This document shows, piece after piece, positions 24,201 through 34,709 of a stretch of DNA of 64,000 nucleotides. Within the stretch, counting starts at the first letter, position 1, and the number at the start of each line of letters is the position of its first letter. The stretch comes from Anaeramoeba flamelloides. Taxonomy: Eukaryota; Metamonada; Anaeramoebidae. A model generated the notes under the pieces. That model was not told the origin of the DNA. It searched no databases and saw only the letters and a program-made list of their open reading frames with translations. The stretch is taken from positions 11,866,501 through 11,930,500 of the forward strand of contig JANTQA010000012.1 in assembly GCA_027625915.1 (NCBI GenBank), written 5' to 3'. The position numbers and the translations under genes are program-made.

Positions 24201-24700
24201 TGGAGTGAAGGGTGATCAACAAATAATTCTTGAATTATTTTAACAATTATTAACCTCAGCTCATAGGGGAAATACATTAAATTGAAATATTGTGAAAGTA
24301 AAAAAGGTAATAATACCACAACAAACCTTTTTTTTAACTTCCTTATTGTAACGAGATCAAATAGTCCTTGAAAAAGTGTGAACGCTTTCCGACGTGGTGA
24401 GCCTATGATTTTCAATTTACAAATCTTTTTAATTGTTTCTAAAAGAGCAGTCTCTAGTTTTTCCATGGTTGTCAAATTAGGACTTGTAAAGCAATAGAGA
24501 ACCAACAAATTCGATGGGCTTAATGGATCTTTGGAAGCTGAATAAAACTTCAAGATTATCTTCTTAATCGTCGTTGTTGAGAGCTTTTCTAAATTTTCAG
24601 GTTGGTGAACGAGGGTATCGTTTATTTGTTTTACTTGTTCTTCTGTTGGGTTTGTGTTGTCTTGGTGTAAAACAATTTCTAGCATTTTTGAAATGTTCAT
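18275..24700 (-). CDS. SCC2: SCC2/NIPBL-type cohesin loader subunit, 2141 residues
   Basis: Single uninterrupted exon. SCC2/NIPBL is a HEAT-repeat protein that loads cohesin on chromosomes and stimulates its ATPase. Evidence: HEAT repeats around residues 1030-1180 (NTRSASLRAIRTISNNSPNF, then SRDTSKRIRDKAVSLLLM) match the SCC2 block with RKRVIKILRDIC. Residues near 1740 (KKGMIHPLQIISELIALL) match the NIPBL signature GLVHPVQTVPYLIAL. Residues near 1945 (SILLILKKHLEFQYNI) match TLLMIKQHLKNLYGF. The N-terminal 760 residues after the first helical part are low complexity: Lys/Glu tracts (about 205-295), Gln-Glu/Glu-Lys (505-540) and Gln-Asn (637-653), then a tandem basic heptad RKPKLxx (about 703-730). 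Asn-rich loops interrupt the HEAT domain near 1300 and 1620. The C-terminus is basic (SPRRSLRIKSSQKK), a likely nuclear signal. The ATG at 24700 is the first in frame. The many ORFs on the other strand are mirror images of its simple repeats. Confidence 0.9.
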   Translation of the reverse strand: MNISKMLEIVLHQDNTNPTEEQVKQINDTLVHQPENLEKLSTTTIKKIILKFYSASKDPLSPSNLLVLYCFTSPNLTTMEKLETALLETIKKICKLKIIGSPRRKAFTLFQGLFDLVTIRKLKKRFVVVLLPFLLSQYFNLMYFPYELRLIIVKIIQELFVDHPSLQSLIINESIEMATSICSERIKRPIVLHNYKFTNIHKRIIEKEKPKETTGEGVQMELETDKENENENKKEKEKEKPKETTGEEVQMELETDKENKNKNKNEKEKEKEKEKEKDKDKPKERKEIEIEIEIEKNKTENGAGIEKAEGNEIKQTKNNHEEKIGSDSKIINKNYEKSYLDQIKASDLKKDQINLLKPTPIYNTKPPSFPFSSNLLKNMNKKSTQLRENKIMCKVPLNPIDIKPRSNSKSFISIKSEISSNFKKISKSTKKQRSIRETKTSQDKNENSQEIIYNLLNIPKTVKKRKHDKLIKKEIHLNQTEAFTNDSFNSKTILSPLFKKMDQRKEQEQEQEQEQEKEKEEEKEEEKEEEKEEEKEEEKEKEQLQEQLHNSKEPFNQQQKEKKKELMEETIPKIELKLPIKIQNESRINYSSIHIKTANIYLDLSQIFNKVYIKKKKPSKLTLTPPETPQPPPNPDQNQNQSQNQNQNQNQNQNPLVIPLRREYLTRSKSKKLLTRSNSIPLEASTKIINQLVQSRTPQKKRKPRLNTRKPKLKSRKPKLQNRKPKLKKKKITNKQIQSNITPIRKGSQKILCVTYLIFELIHCSSTSSRRCHSSNDFFNNYNLSLSNPKKITKSIIKSMLNLKTKKTKKNNKKTNSTKMATKANNTGTTSNGNNHNNSNKELSKARLILIKAFSEDLNQMFGVIRYPSYYLLILTLSKLILKKLQKNPNLNEIGISYRVCLIDLLGITISIMNKKEFKQDIILFKSKNMETKNGNSIYSLINYYRFQNNNEKSLFHVFNFIMILLKSLKMIPTNYYLKDYNKKIKKYEQNTIYSQDLINKIIVQLNLLRFKGKQEKIILSTFKNLTITLCNDQRPNTRSASLRAIRTISNNSPNFMIEPQILTLIKTRIYDKSTVVRLVCIDILNDATLRSYKLNQLQLNPCFQNFGRSSNISKSSYSNHNTNGSTTSNSLTKDSHSAHDNVDIHDNGNNATHNHNNNSFFHLILERSRDTSKRIRDKAVSLLLMCLNKNSIKEEKNEIILLKDFFHRIIELKLIIKPFFENAWFNFDKNDKINYPLSIKHMLIISNITVYNKKVKKWFIKLISENCNNSTLNIITDNYIQRFIEILLDNDYYNNNNNNININNTNTNTRTTTNNNKNKNKNGHNNNNLSKDELIKRKIQASRLLLIFTKANKKLILKYLPNIMNYLKNDQIFESKKSKIIINLLKISSNCISKIIQLNDNLNEFEKTLQELMLRHLFEVIRPSVNCLCLLLKKTKNYTKLETLLVNLIILLFRQNRQQLSNKNVQSNYSNKKKNNYSDSSNKSQIQRLLMMCSSFLKNYPFKKIIPMFSNNLRLVNLLSEYKTIEILLFNIFLKYIDHNNYFRLDLDIKILAIRSLNLLIQKFPKLLINSTQLFKKLLNYDQEKRIIIQVLKIFNNSIKNEDKLNKKKQKQLKKKNSKSNGNDIINNKSDNNNNDNNNNNADNIFNNTNKNNTTNNDNATNNDNKDEDNNKINNIQNKINKCDKDDDESILKFIETDNYLFETNISGYLVQFFFIQIKNLIFHFEFDIRLSSLIVLNILTKKGMIHPLQIISELIALLFDKELKIQEISLQLILAISKKNPNFLCNKLIEGIQKGFNFQMEIFNFYGETINFIKIWPIVYNNNQSIRKNILRSLISLFTNEKFILKKNNLFFFKFIANLISNRKFQYKFDILIILDSINKLISTYGIEIFDKLKKQFLKLNKDNKTKKNTRTNKKIMSKATMNIETIATTNHKIENFKIQINSILLILKKHLEFQYNIKFIDLQKLLKVNKDKNNSLIMKKYDIPIDLSKIKERNKIKTSFKLYKKLLKEEGIIYDEEDYIDFQNNSNCMIKTTTDNIDGGGGGVEEEEEDADSKNNLMNIEKKNNFLKSSMSRKRNLLNDDNNKDHDNNTDLQNFNKNNLNNKVKKIRRLHTNNLSPRRSLRIKSSQKKIPQKNFSNN

Positions 24701-24865
24701 TGTCTCCTCAAGGTAAAAATCAGAAGATGGGAATTGTGAATTGTTCCTTCGATTAAAGTATTAAAAATTTATTTAATAAAAAACCAGAAAAAATAAATTT
24801 TTGTTCCAAAATATATTTCTGTTTGATATCTTTAATCATACAAGAACATCATTTTATTGTATGTG

Positions 24866-25123
24866 TTATGTTTCTTTTTTTTTTTTTGGACGTCTTTTTG
24901 ATAAACCGTTAATTTCCTGAATTTTTGAAAAATAAATTTGGAAGAGTTGTTTTGGAAATTTTAACAATTCGAAAAGAAAGAGTCTGTAGAGAGAAATTTC
25001 ACCAATTTTCATTGTTTTTCCTCTAAAGTATTTTTTACCTTCTTTTTTGGCATAAATCAAGAAAACTATTTTATTTCCACAAGAAAGTATTTTGATCAAA
25101 GAATCAGAAGAGGTTTTCTTCAT
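24866..25123 (-). CDS. small basic protein, possible SRP14 (signal recognition particle Alu-domain subunit)
   Basis: 85 codons, ATG 25123 to stop 24866, in tandem 165 bp upstream of SCC2. The composition is ordinary and the frame does not look random. The N-terminal part (SLIKILSCGNKIVFLIYAKK) can be laid against the SRP14 pattern LTRLFQKCRTSGSVYITLKKY. The C-terminal helix plus tail (LFQIYFSKIQEINGLSKRR then PKKKKE) resembles FQMAYSNLLRANMDGLKKR followed by DKKNKTKK. SRP14 pairs with SRP9 on the SRP Alu domain to delay elongation. The match is by eye, weak and short. The frame stays open about 40 nt upstream of the ATG, so an upstream exon is possible. It could also be an unrelated small protein. 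Confidence 0.4.
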   Translation of the reverse strand: MKKTSSDSLIKILSCGNKIVFLIYAKKEGKKYFRGKTMKIGEISLYRLFLFELLKFPKQLFQIYFSKIQEINGLSKRRPKKKKET

Positions 25124-25629
25124 AAATAAATTTTTCTTCAGGCTTTTTAATCCAACACCCCAAGGTTAAAATACTAACTTATTCATTTCTATGAATGTTT
25201 GTTTAAAAATCACAACACCAAAAAAAACTACTTTCGTTTTCAAAGTCTTTGGAGTTGAGAATTCTAACATCAATTCTTTTCCTCATGATTGAAAAATAAG
25301 AGGAACAATATTTTGCTTCTCTTTTATAGAATAGTTAAAAAGATCAAAGTCACAACAAGACGATTTTATTTCAGAGGATTAATTTATGATTTAAAGTTAC
25401 CTTTTAGAATTAGGGAGTTTTGTGGATTTATTAACTTTTTTTGTGTATCTTTTTGGTAAAAGTTGAATGAGAATGTTATGTCTTTTATTTGATAATTAAC
25501 TGTATAAAAAAATAAATGTCTTTTGAAACTGCCCCATTCAAAGTCAATAAATTGATATTAGATGTTGTGGTTCTAACATAGAGTAATCAAAAAAAACCCG
25601 TCCAGGGAATTAAACTCATGTTTCATATA

Positions 25630-25794
25630 CTGGTATTTGGATATAAATGGGAAAAAATTTTCGCTACCGTTTGAATTTCCTTTTTAAATAGATCTCAAAT
25701 TACACCTATAACTGCTTTGAGAAAACTCTTTTTATTCAAGATTAATATGGAAAATGAAGTGAAAATTTTTTCCCATTTAGAAATCCAATACCAG
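25630..25794. mobile_element. MITE, TA-CTGGTATT family
   Basis: The ends CTGGTATTTGGAT and ATCCAATACCAG are flanked by TA on both sides. Subterminal AAATGGGAAAAAATTTTC is mirrored by GAAAATTTTTTCCCATTT. Length is 165 bp. It is one of the two best-preserved copies of the family in the window. Confidence 0.85.
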
Positions 25795-28700
25795 TATCAA
25801 AAAGTGTTTTTTTGCCTTCTTGTTCAAAGATAAAATCTAATTCAATATCCAATAGTATCCCCATGGTTAAACCAAACTTGAAGGTTAACACAAGGATCTT
25901 ATTGAAATATTTTAAAATAGGAATAGAATTTGTTCCAAATTTTTTCTAATTTTTCCAATTTTTGGAAAATTTGAGATTTTTTTTTTTGATAAAAATTTTC
26001 TTTTACCAACGAATCTATTTTTTGTTGATTTATTCAAATTTAATTATTTATTTTTGAGAATATTTTTTTTCAATATAACTTTAAGAAATCAATAAGATAT
26101 TTACTTATTGTTTATTGCCAGTTTCTTTGATTATTTGAGATGGAAGTTTTTCACGAAAAAAGAAATACAGTAGGTATTTTGAAATTACAAATTAAACATG
26201 CCACAAGAAGCCATTTTGAGAAAAACAGACCATTTTCAAATTAAAGACCACTATAATCAATATAAAATTAAAAAAGTTATCACCAACTCAAATAAAACCA
26301 AAAAATCTATTATAAAAATTATTCAATCCTAAATTATTTGATTTTTTGTAAAGGATTTCAATTAAAAAATATTTTTTTTGAATATTTTTTTTATATTTAT
26401 TTTACTCAAATCTGGAGATAGAAACCAAAATAACTATATTTCAATATTTAATAACCAGTATTTTTAAACTTCAAAAGTAAAATTTTTTTCAATTATTCAA
26501 TTTCAAGATGAATTGTTCGGTTTGGACTAGTATATTCCAGATAGCATGTTACAAAAATTAACCAACCTAAGAAATATTTCTTCACCCAAGATAGGACAAA
26601 AAGAGGCGAATAAGTAGAAACCTTGATCTAAACGAGCAAGAATATTTCGTAAATAAATTTCCAAAATGATTTAATATCATATAAAAATATGAAAGATTTT
26701 TTTTTTTTTTAAAAAAAAATAATAAAATTTTCTTTTTTTGATTTTTAACAAAAAAACAATTGATCATTTCAGAAAAATTTATACTAAAACAGAACAATTG
26801 AAAAAAAAGTATTTATGATTTTTTAATTATTGACATTAATCTAAGATTCAACCACAACTATAGTTTAGATCCGAGAATAGTATATATATGGACATTCAAA
26901 AACAAAAAAAAATATACCATATATACTTGCAGTTTTGGTGTCATAAAAGGCAAATACAGCAATAATTTTAAATTATTATTATAATAATAAATTAAAGAAT
27001 AATTTCCTTGATTTCCCATCTAATAAGCATTTTCCTTTTAATAGGTTTCCAATATACGTTGGATTTTTTTTTTTTTTTTTTGAATAACAATTTAATTGCT
27101 AATTAGTTAACCAACTTTAAAAAATAGAATATTTTGGGGAATATTCTATATTTGGCTACAAATTTAAGAAAGTTAGTTTTTTTAATAAAAACAAAGATAA
27201 AAAAAATGATATAAAAAAAAAAACTATTTTTCTAGGTAAACCACATTGGTTATTTTCTGAAAAAAACCCCTGGGAGATTATATTCTATGTAATCCGAGTA
27301 TTATTTAAATGTTATTAATTAAAAATTTATTGTTTTTTTCGATAAATTTATTGAATTTTTTGAAAAATTAACTTTATATTAAAAAAAGTGGAATCAAAAA
27401 TTTCAAATAAAGGTGGTTTTTCACTTGGTCTTAATTTAACCACTTATTAACATTTTTATAAAAACAATGAAAATCCAAATCTATGGCAGTTAATATATGG
27501 CATTCATCTTGTAAGATAAATGGGGATGAGGTAATAAAAATTCAAAAAATATTTTATTACAATAAAACTGTTTTTTTTTTTAGTGGGGGTAATTGTTAAA
27601 ACTTTTATTAAGAATTCTAAAAAATCATCTAATTTTTGCCATTCAAAATAATTAACCAAACTGAAGAGTATTTTTTTTTCAATTATTTTTTTTTTCTTCA
27701 AGATCTCCACCACCCCAAATTAAAACACCTCAGCATATTTGAGCTATTTTCACTAAAATGAGCAATATATTTTCCTTATTTTTGGGGATACAAATTTCAA
27801 CCGACCAAGAAAAAACATATTACTTATTCTATCAAATTCATTCAAATAATCAAATACATGTTTTCAACCTTTAAGCCAGAATATTAATGATTCGACCTTT
27901 AAATATTAATAAAAAATACCTATGGTTTTCTTAAATTACCCTTTTTTTTACAATGATAATGATCATTTTTAATTGGCGAATATATAATGTTTGAACACTT
28001 TAAGTCCTTATATTGTTTTAAAATTCGAACTATGGATATCTAAAATTATGTACATTTCATAGTAACACACTTTTTTATTTTTAAAGACCTACAAACAGAG
28101 GATAAATCGAAAGGCAATATTAACCAAAAAAAAAAAAATACTAAGTAAATTTAATCACAAAATTCAAAAACAAACCACTTAATCTTAACCATGAAAAAAT
28201 AAAATAAAATGAATTAATAAGATACTATATTCACTTTAAATGTTACACCCATAAATCAATTATTTTTTTCAAAAGTTTTGCTCATTTTAATTGATTTTTT
28301 TCAGATTAAAATTCAACATATTTTTAAATAATTGTAAGAAAAAATTATTTTTGTTAAAGAAGAATGAGAAATAGTACAGTTTGTTTTAGAAGTGGCAAAA
28401 ATACAATTTAAAAATAAAATTACAATGTTTTGTTTTGATTCATAATGCAAAATACACCAACTGGCCTAGATAGACAACTGACAATGTTCTATATTCAAAA
28501 AATCTCTTATTATAAAGTTAGTATTATTATATTACTCACACTTCGTGTTGGAAAAATTAAATATTAAAATTAATTTGGATTAAAATTATTAGATTTTTTT
28601 ATTAAAATGTTATCAAAGCGGAGCTTTTGGCACAACTAAATTCTGTTTTTAACCTGACATATATACATAATTTAATCTTTACTCACAAATTAATATCTTA

Positions 28701-28989
28701 ATAGACCATTGAAAAATGTTTTATAGGTGTTTTAATCATAATTATAAAACTAAATAATAAAATTAAATCTGAAATTTGGATTAAAAAACCATAATAAATA
28801 AAAAATTTTTTTTCACAAGACCATTAAACAAATATAATTATAAAATATTTTTTTTTTTTTGAGTAAATTTCCTATTAATTTTATAATTTGAAAAAATCTG
28901 AAAAAAGATAAAAAAACCAATTGTAACAGTGAATAATTAACTAATAAACATCACCTTAAAAAATTTTTAATTAAACAATTTTCAACTTT

Positions 28990-29830
28990 CATACCCAGCA
29001 AATTTCCCCAAGTGTTAAAAATATACAATTATGAAATAAAAACTTTAAATTAAACCCCATTCCAAAAATCCGAACACACACAAAATAAAAAATAGGCTAA
29101 AAAATCCCAATTTATTATATTTTTCCAAACCTAATATTAAAATCACATTTAAATATTTGATTAATACTAATATTTTTATAAGTAATACGCTTTATCCCAA
29201 TAAAAGAATAAAAATATAAAAAGAAAAAATAAAATTCAAGCTTTTTTTCAAAATTATAAAATACACAAGAACAAAAAATTATATAGGATTGATTGTTAAG
29301 CGTTTAATAAAACTTCATAAAATCTGTTAAAAAGAAAATTATGAAGTGAAAAAATTTGAAACTTCTAATTCATAGATCAACTCAAATAGATACAGTCATC
29401 AGAAGTATTTGAATCCAAATTTTAGTTTTCAAAAAAAAAAATTATATTGACAAATTTGTTGAAATTTCACCAATAATTGTTGATCGATCAAATGATAAGA
29501 TAATATCAACTAATTGTATCTGATTTTTTAATTTAAAAAACACAACATTAACCTTCTATCAATAATTGGAAAATAAATTCAGATCTAACTTTACAGATTA
29601 CTTAACTGGGAAAATGAAATATAAACAAAAAAAGAGAGAAAAAAATAATAGTTTGTAACATTGAAATTTAATTCAAATTGAATGTTGGGAGTGGCATTAT
29701 TATTATTCCTTCAATCATTTTAATCTGCACAAAAATTTGAAATTAACTTTATTTATATTCTTATTGCAATTCTTTTATTACTAAAATTTGCAGAACAATT
29801 TGAAATTAATGGATTCTTATATAGAAAAAA
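28990..29830. repeat. dispersed repeat, copy 1 of 3
   Basis: Shares ordered anchors with 46900-48140 and 51390-51960: CCCATTCCAAAAAT, ATATTTTTCC(A/G)AACCTAATATT, ATTTGTTGAAATTTCAC and GATAAGATA. All three copies are diverged. This one lacks the 196-bp MITE that lies in the other two. Confidence 0.6.
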
Positions 29831-31921
29831 AATTGAAAAATAACTAGAGACATATTTTTTTCAAATGAAAAAAAAAATCAACTGTTCGGATTTTTATAAT
29901 TTAAGAAATAAACTTTAAATTTCAAAAATTTTCTATTTTTTTCTGTAACTATTAAAAAACTAGGTACTCTATGGCACCTGGTAGCACCTTTCTTTTGGTT
30001 TTCCAAAATTTAACAGAATTGAGTTAAATAGAAAATTTTTATTGATTTATTCTTTTTATTTCTTACAATAAAAAAAAATTGCAGTTAATTTTTCCAGAAT
30101 TCAAATTAATTGAGTAAAATAAAAGATATTGACCATTTGTTTTGAATTTTAGAAAACATAAGCCATGACGACATCTGATGATACCCAACAAAAATTTTTC
30201 ACCATAATAAAATATTAAAGAGATTAAGTGGTGTAGATCTGAAAATAATAGCATCATTTTTTATTTTGCTTTTTTTTAATATTTTAGCTAGAGAAAAATA
30301 AAAAAATTTTGTATTTAAAATTCAATAATATCTAAATTACCAATCAAACACAATGATTTTGAAATTCTAAACATTAACTAATTGCTTAAATTGATACAGT
30401 CCTTCATAGTATATCATACTCATATTGATGATACGAGTTTTTTATTTTGATTCATTTTTTTTTTTTTTCTATCAGAATATGAAAGCTATTATTCAAAAAA
30501 AAAAAACCAATCAATAATCCATTATTTAAAAACATTGCAAAGAGATATTCCATTTTTCTTGATTCTATTTTAAAGTGATTTTTCAGTACTCTCCTATTTT
30601 TGTATTATTGTGATTCTTAGAAGTGTTTTAGCTATGTGTTATAATTTTAGAATTTGGTTTATATAAATATTTCTTGGGTGAACAAAGAAAAGTGATATTT
30701 TTATAAAAAAAACATTTCAAATATGAAACTTGAATGATAAAAAAAATTATGGTAGTCTATGGGTGGTTCTAAGAAAAATTTATAATTAAATTCTTTCAAC
30801 AGAATAAAAAAAATGCTTATATAAACTCTGTAATAAACCTACCAAAAATTCATTAAAGTGGGGTGTATAGAATACTCAAGTAATTGTACGATCGCCGAAA
30901 TAGATCTAACTATTTTGAAAAAAATATAAAGTTTTAAAGAGGTTTGATATGAATTTGGAAAATGATAAATTTTTATTCTTTGTTTTTGATTGATTTGAAA
31001 ATTATTTTGAACAAATGTAATTTAATTAATCATCATTCTAATAAGTTGTGAGTTTGGATTTTCAAAAGTTTGATTTTTGAATAAAATAAATTATTCAGCG
31101 ATTTCAAAGCAATTTCCATTATATTAACAAATAAAAATCTTGTAAGGAGTTAATTTTGATGTGAGGGATATTTTTCAATAACAACCATTTTTATTTGACT
31201 GAAAAATGAAAATAGTGTTATGTTTATTTTTCAACAAATATTATTAGTGTTTGTTTTGTACCAGGTCTGGTAAAAATTACAAAATAAATAGAGATTTTAT
31301 TTTATTTTTTTTTCATAATGTTCAATTTTTCTTCGATCTTTGCTTTTTTATTCCTTTTTGTCATCACAACGCCATCCATTTTTAGCCCTCTAAAGTAGTA
31401 ATTAATTATTTCTTGAAAACCTTAGAATCATCCCTATGCTTTTCCGATCAATAAAAATTTTGATTGAACAAGAATTTATACATTAACTGAAAAGATTGTA
31501 TCATTCTGTATTTAGGTTGTTTGAGAATTAAAAGCTTCTTTTGAATCCAAACTAACCAAAAATTTCACTTTTTGTGATGGTGTTTGGTAAATGATTCGGT
31601 CGACTTTTGTTTTCAAAAGTCGAATATTTTTTTGTTCTTCATTTTTAAACAATAAAAATAATAGAAAAAAGAGTTCTTTGGAAATGATTTGGTGGATGAG
31701 TTTTTGTTATTCAAATTGATAGAAAGAAGAAAAAAGTCTGATCAATAATTTGTGGTGCTTTGTAAAACTTATTAACTTTGAAAAAAAAAAAAAAACGATT
31801 AGATTATTTTTGTTAGTTTGAATTTTTGGTTGTATTAGCTTAAGATTGAAGATTTTGAATGTAGAAGGTTTAGTATAAAAAAAAATATTTTTCTTTTCAT
31901 TTTTCTATTTGAAGCTATAAA

Positions 31922-31932
31922 TCAAAAAAAAA
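31922..31932 (-). terminator. RNA polymerase III terminator of the tRNA gene
   Basis: Directly after the tRNA 3' end the minus strand reads ATTTTTTTTTG, a long T run of the kind that ends Pol III transcription. Confidence 0.7.
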
Positions 31933-32005
31933 TAGCATTGGGAGGTATCGATCCGTCCGACCTTCAGGTTATGAGCCTGACACGCTTCCTCTGCGCCACA
32001 ATGCT
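31933..32005 (-). tRNA. tRNA-Met (anticodon CAT), with a bulged T arm
   Basis: The minus strand folds as a 73-nt cloverleaf. The acceptor AGCATTG pairs with CAATGCT, with discriminator A. The D arm is GCGC/GCGT with a GG-containing loop. The anticodon arm TCAGG-CTCATAA-CCTGA gives anticodon CAT, and the variable loop begins AGGTC. The T arm reads GGACGG ATCGATA CCTCC; removing one C would give a perfect GGAGG/CCTCC stem with a 7-base loop. The loop also starts AT where TT is usual. The D and anticodon arms resemble eukaryotic elongator tRNA-Met. There is no intron. It is functional or a recently damaged copy; the intact acceptor, D and anticodon stems and the terminator argue for function. 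Confidence 0.8.
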
Positions 32006-32517
32006 TTACAGATAACTTAAAAAACGTATGTAAGATAATTAAGAGAAATCAACAATTAAAATAAAACAAAAAATAATAAAAAGTAAAAAAAAATAATATC
32101 AATTGAAAATTGCAACATATGATAACTTATCAATTCAATAAATGAAAAACATCCTCTAAAAACATATAATTTAATATTTAAAAATAAACAAAAAAAAATA
32201 TATAAAATTTCAAAAAAATTCATTCTTGAAAAATTCTTATCAAAAAAACAACTTATAACAAAAATTTAAATAATTATAATAATATTATTGGTTCCAAAAC
32301 TAATAAACAATGAAAATTTTTAAAACAAAAATTATAAAATTTTAATTTTATGATTTCTCACAATTAAAATTTCAATATAACCAAAAACATCAATAAAATT
32401 TTGACAAATTTAATCCATTTTTTTATAGAAATGCAATTTTTACAAAATATAATTCTAAAGTCAACCCGCTTACATTTTCATATTTATATTGGAACCAAAT
32501 TTAATAATTATATAATA

Positions 32518-32715
32518 AAGTCAGTTCCACTTTTAAGACAAAAACTATCAAAGAAATTTAAGGCACAAAAAAATTCTCAAATTAAACACAAAATTTAGAA
32601 TTTTTTTTTTTTAACAATTTCTTTTACTATAATCTGAATTTTGTTCCTTAATTTGAGATTATTTTGGTGTCTTAAATTCCGTGGTTAGTTTGTGTCTTAA
32701 AAGTGGAACTGATTG
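32518..32715. mobile_element. palindromic MITE, TA-CAGTCAG family, copy 1
   Basis: A near-complete palindrome of about 198 bp. AGTCAGTTCCACTTTTAAGA at the left is mirrored by TTAAAAGTGGAACTGATTG at the right, with CTCAAATTAA and TTAATTTGAG near the centre. The left terminal base differs from the family, and the left TA is worn. No coding capacity. Confidence 0.8.
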
Positions 32716-34513
32716 TATACTTTTTTCATGAAATACTTTCCAAATCTAAATAATCTAGACCTCATTATAAAAAATTTTAAATGATTATTTTTTTTTTCAA
32801 AATTATATTTTCCAAAAGAGAATTTTCAATTTCATTCCTCATGGACTTGTATTATCTCTTTAAAATGTAACTTTAATTTTAAAAGAAAAATTAATATCAT
32901 TTCATAATATAATTTCATATTTTATAAGGAGTCTTGAACCAACTAATTAAAGTATTCATTCTAATATTTTTTTTCTTAATTGATTTCAATAACTTTTTAA
33001 TTAATCAGCAAAATAATAAACCACATCATATTTTGCTCATAAGAAAATATCTAATAGTTTCTTCACAATTCTCCAATATTATTATTAATGAAAATAATTA
33101 ATCTATTGAAAAATTCAAAAAATTATTAGATTTATCAAAAATATTATTTTCAAAATTTACCAAAAATTGTATTAAAATATATCGAATAATAAAACAAAAA
33201 ATAAAATTTGTAGAAATAGTTTTCCAGTTTTTGAAATTATGTATTTTGGGAATTTTTAAAATACAGTTTTTCCAAGGCTACGGTGAAATTTTATCAACAT
33301 CAAATTTTGATGTTGATATAGATTTTCAAATCTAAGAATATTAGAATAAGAAAGCTTATATTAAGAATATTTTTTCGTAAATGAGTTGATATGAAAAATA
33401 TTTTTCTAATGTGAAAGTCAAATAAATTCATTTTTTAGAGGAGATTTTATGTAGTCACTTAATGAAATTTTGATGTTTAGGGTCATTTAGGGTTCTGAAA
33501 ATTTATTTATTGAAAATAAGAAAAAATTCTTGAATATTGGCTTATTTTAGGATTATTTTTTCAATATGAGCTTTATTATTCTCAAATTGAACTTTTTAAA
33601 AATTTATATCAGCATCAAAATTTGATATTGATAAAAATTCACTGTATATTTTGATTGACTGTATTATCCAGTCCTTATTAAATGCTCTTTTAAAAATTCT
33701 ATTAGAAACAGCAATCAGTTTTATGTCATTGATAATTGAAATGATCAGGATAATGATTAGAAATTATGAGGCTATATAATTACTAAATAGATAACTTTAA
33801 TGATCTTCGTCAAAAGAACATTTACGTTAAATGAATTATATTTTAATACTTTGGAAAATTTCGGTAATTTTATAAAAATATTTTGAATTCAAAAAATTAT
33901 AATCTGATCAACACAAAGATCTTCCAAAAACAATTAAAATAATTTTTAATTTTGAAAAATGAATAAAATTAAAAAATAAAAGCAAGGATCAATTCAAAAG
34001 ATATTTTTTTCTTTTGGTTAAAAGTTATTTTTGGTGCCAGGTTTATTGAACCATAAGATTGACAATAAAAAAGAATTATAGAATAATCAGTGATTTACAA
34101 CTTATTATCATATTAAATATAATTAAAGAGAAAAGGGATAGTATATTATATATACATTCGATACTTTATATATTTACAATTCTTGTCCGTCTAATCTTTT
34201 TCCTGTACTGAACTATCTTTAAACCCAATATTGTATATTTAAAATATTTTATTCTAAATCAAACCCAAAATAATTAGTTTAACTATTCTGCTTCACCCAG
34301 ATCCTCCATATTTTTTTTAAAAATTTATTTTTAATATAATCAATATTACCCCCCCCCCCGTTTAAATTTTGAAATCAAGTTTAATGGGAATAAAGCTATA
34401 ATATAGACAAAGCTAACAATTTTTTTTTTTATTAATTTTTATTTTAAAAAGACATCAATATTTTTAACTTTTATTTTATAAGATTGATTTTAATTATTTA
34501 AATTACATTGTTA

Positions 34514-34709
34514 CAGTCAGTTTCACTTTTAAGGCACAAACTTTCAACGAAATATAAGGCACATCAAAATCTCAAATTAAGGCACAAAATTTGGAATTTT
34601 TTTTTTACAATTTATTTTTACTAGAATTTGAATTTTGTGCTTTAATTTGATATTTTTTTTGTGCTTTAAATTTCGTTGAAAGTTTGTGTCTTAAAAGTGA
34701 AACTGACTG
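34514..34709. mobile_element. palindromic MITE, TA-CAGTCAG family, copy 2
   Basis: 196 bp, starting CAGTCAGTTTCACTTTTAAG and ending CTTAAAAGTGAAACTGACTG, with a TA on each side. Both arms carry repeated AAGGCACA boxes (CTTAAATTTC and TGTGCCTTAA style). The best-preserved ends of the four copies. TA target duplication and CAGT termini suit Tc1/mariner-type mobilisation. Confidence 0.88.

Larger units (their letters stand above)
25124..31932. other. gene-free A+T-rich region
   Basis: No supported gene. It holds a TA-flanked MITE (25630-25794), a piece of a dispersed repeat (about 26300-26470, similar to 42290-42480 and 54360-54560), a copy of another repeat (about 28990-29830, similar to 46900 and 51400), and a worn relative of the 40256-40700 element (about 30760-31170). 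The remainder shows nothing beyond homopolymer runs. Confidence 0.6.
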
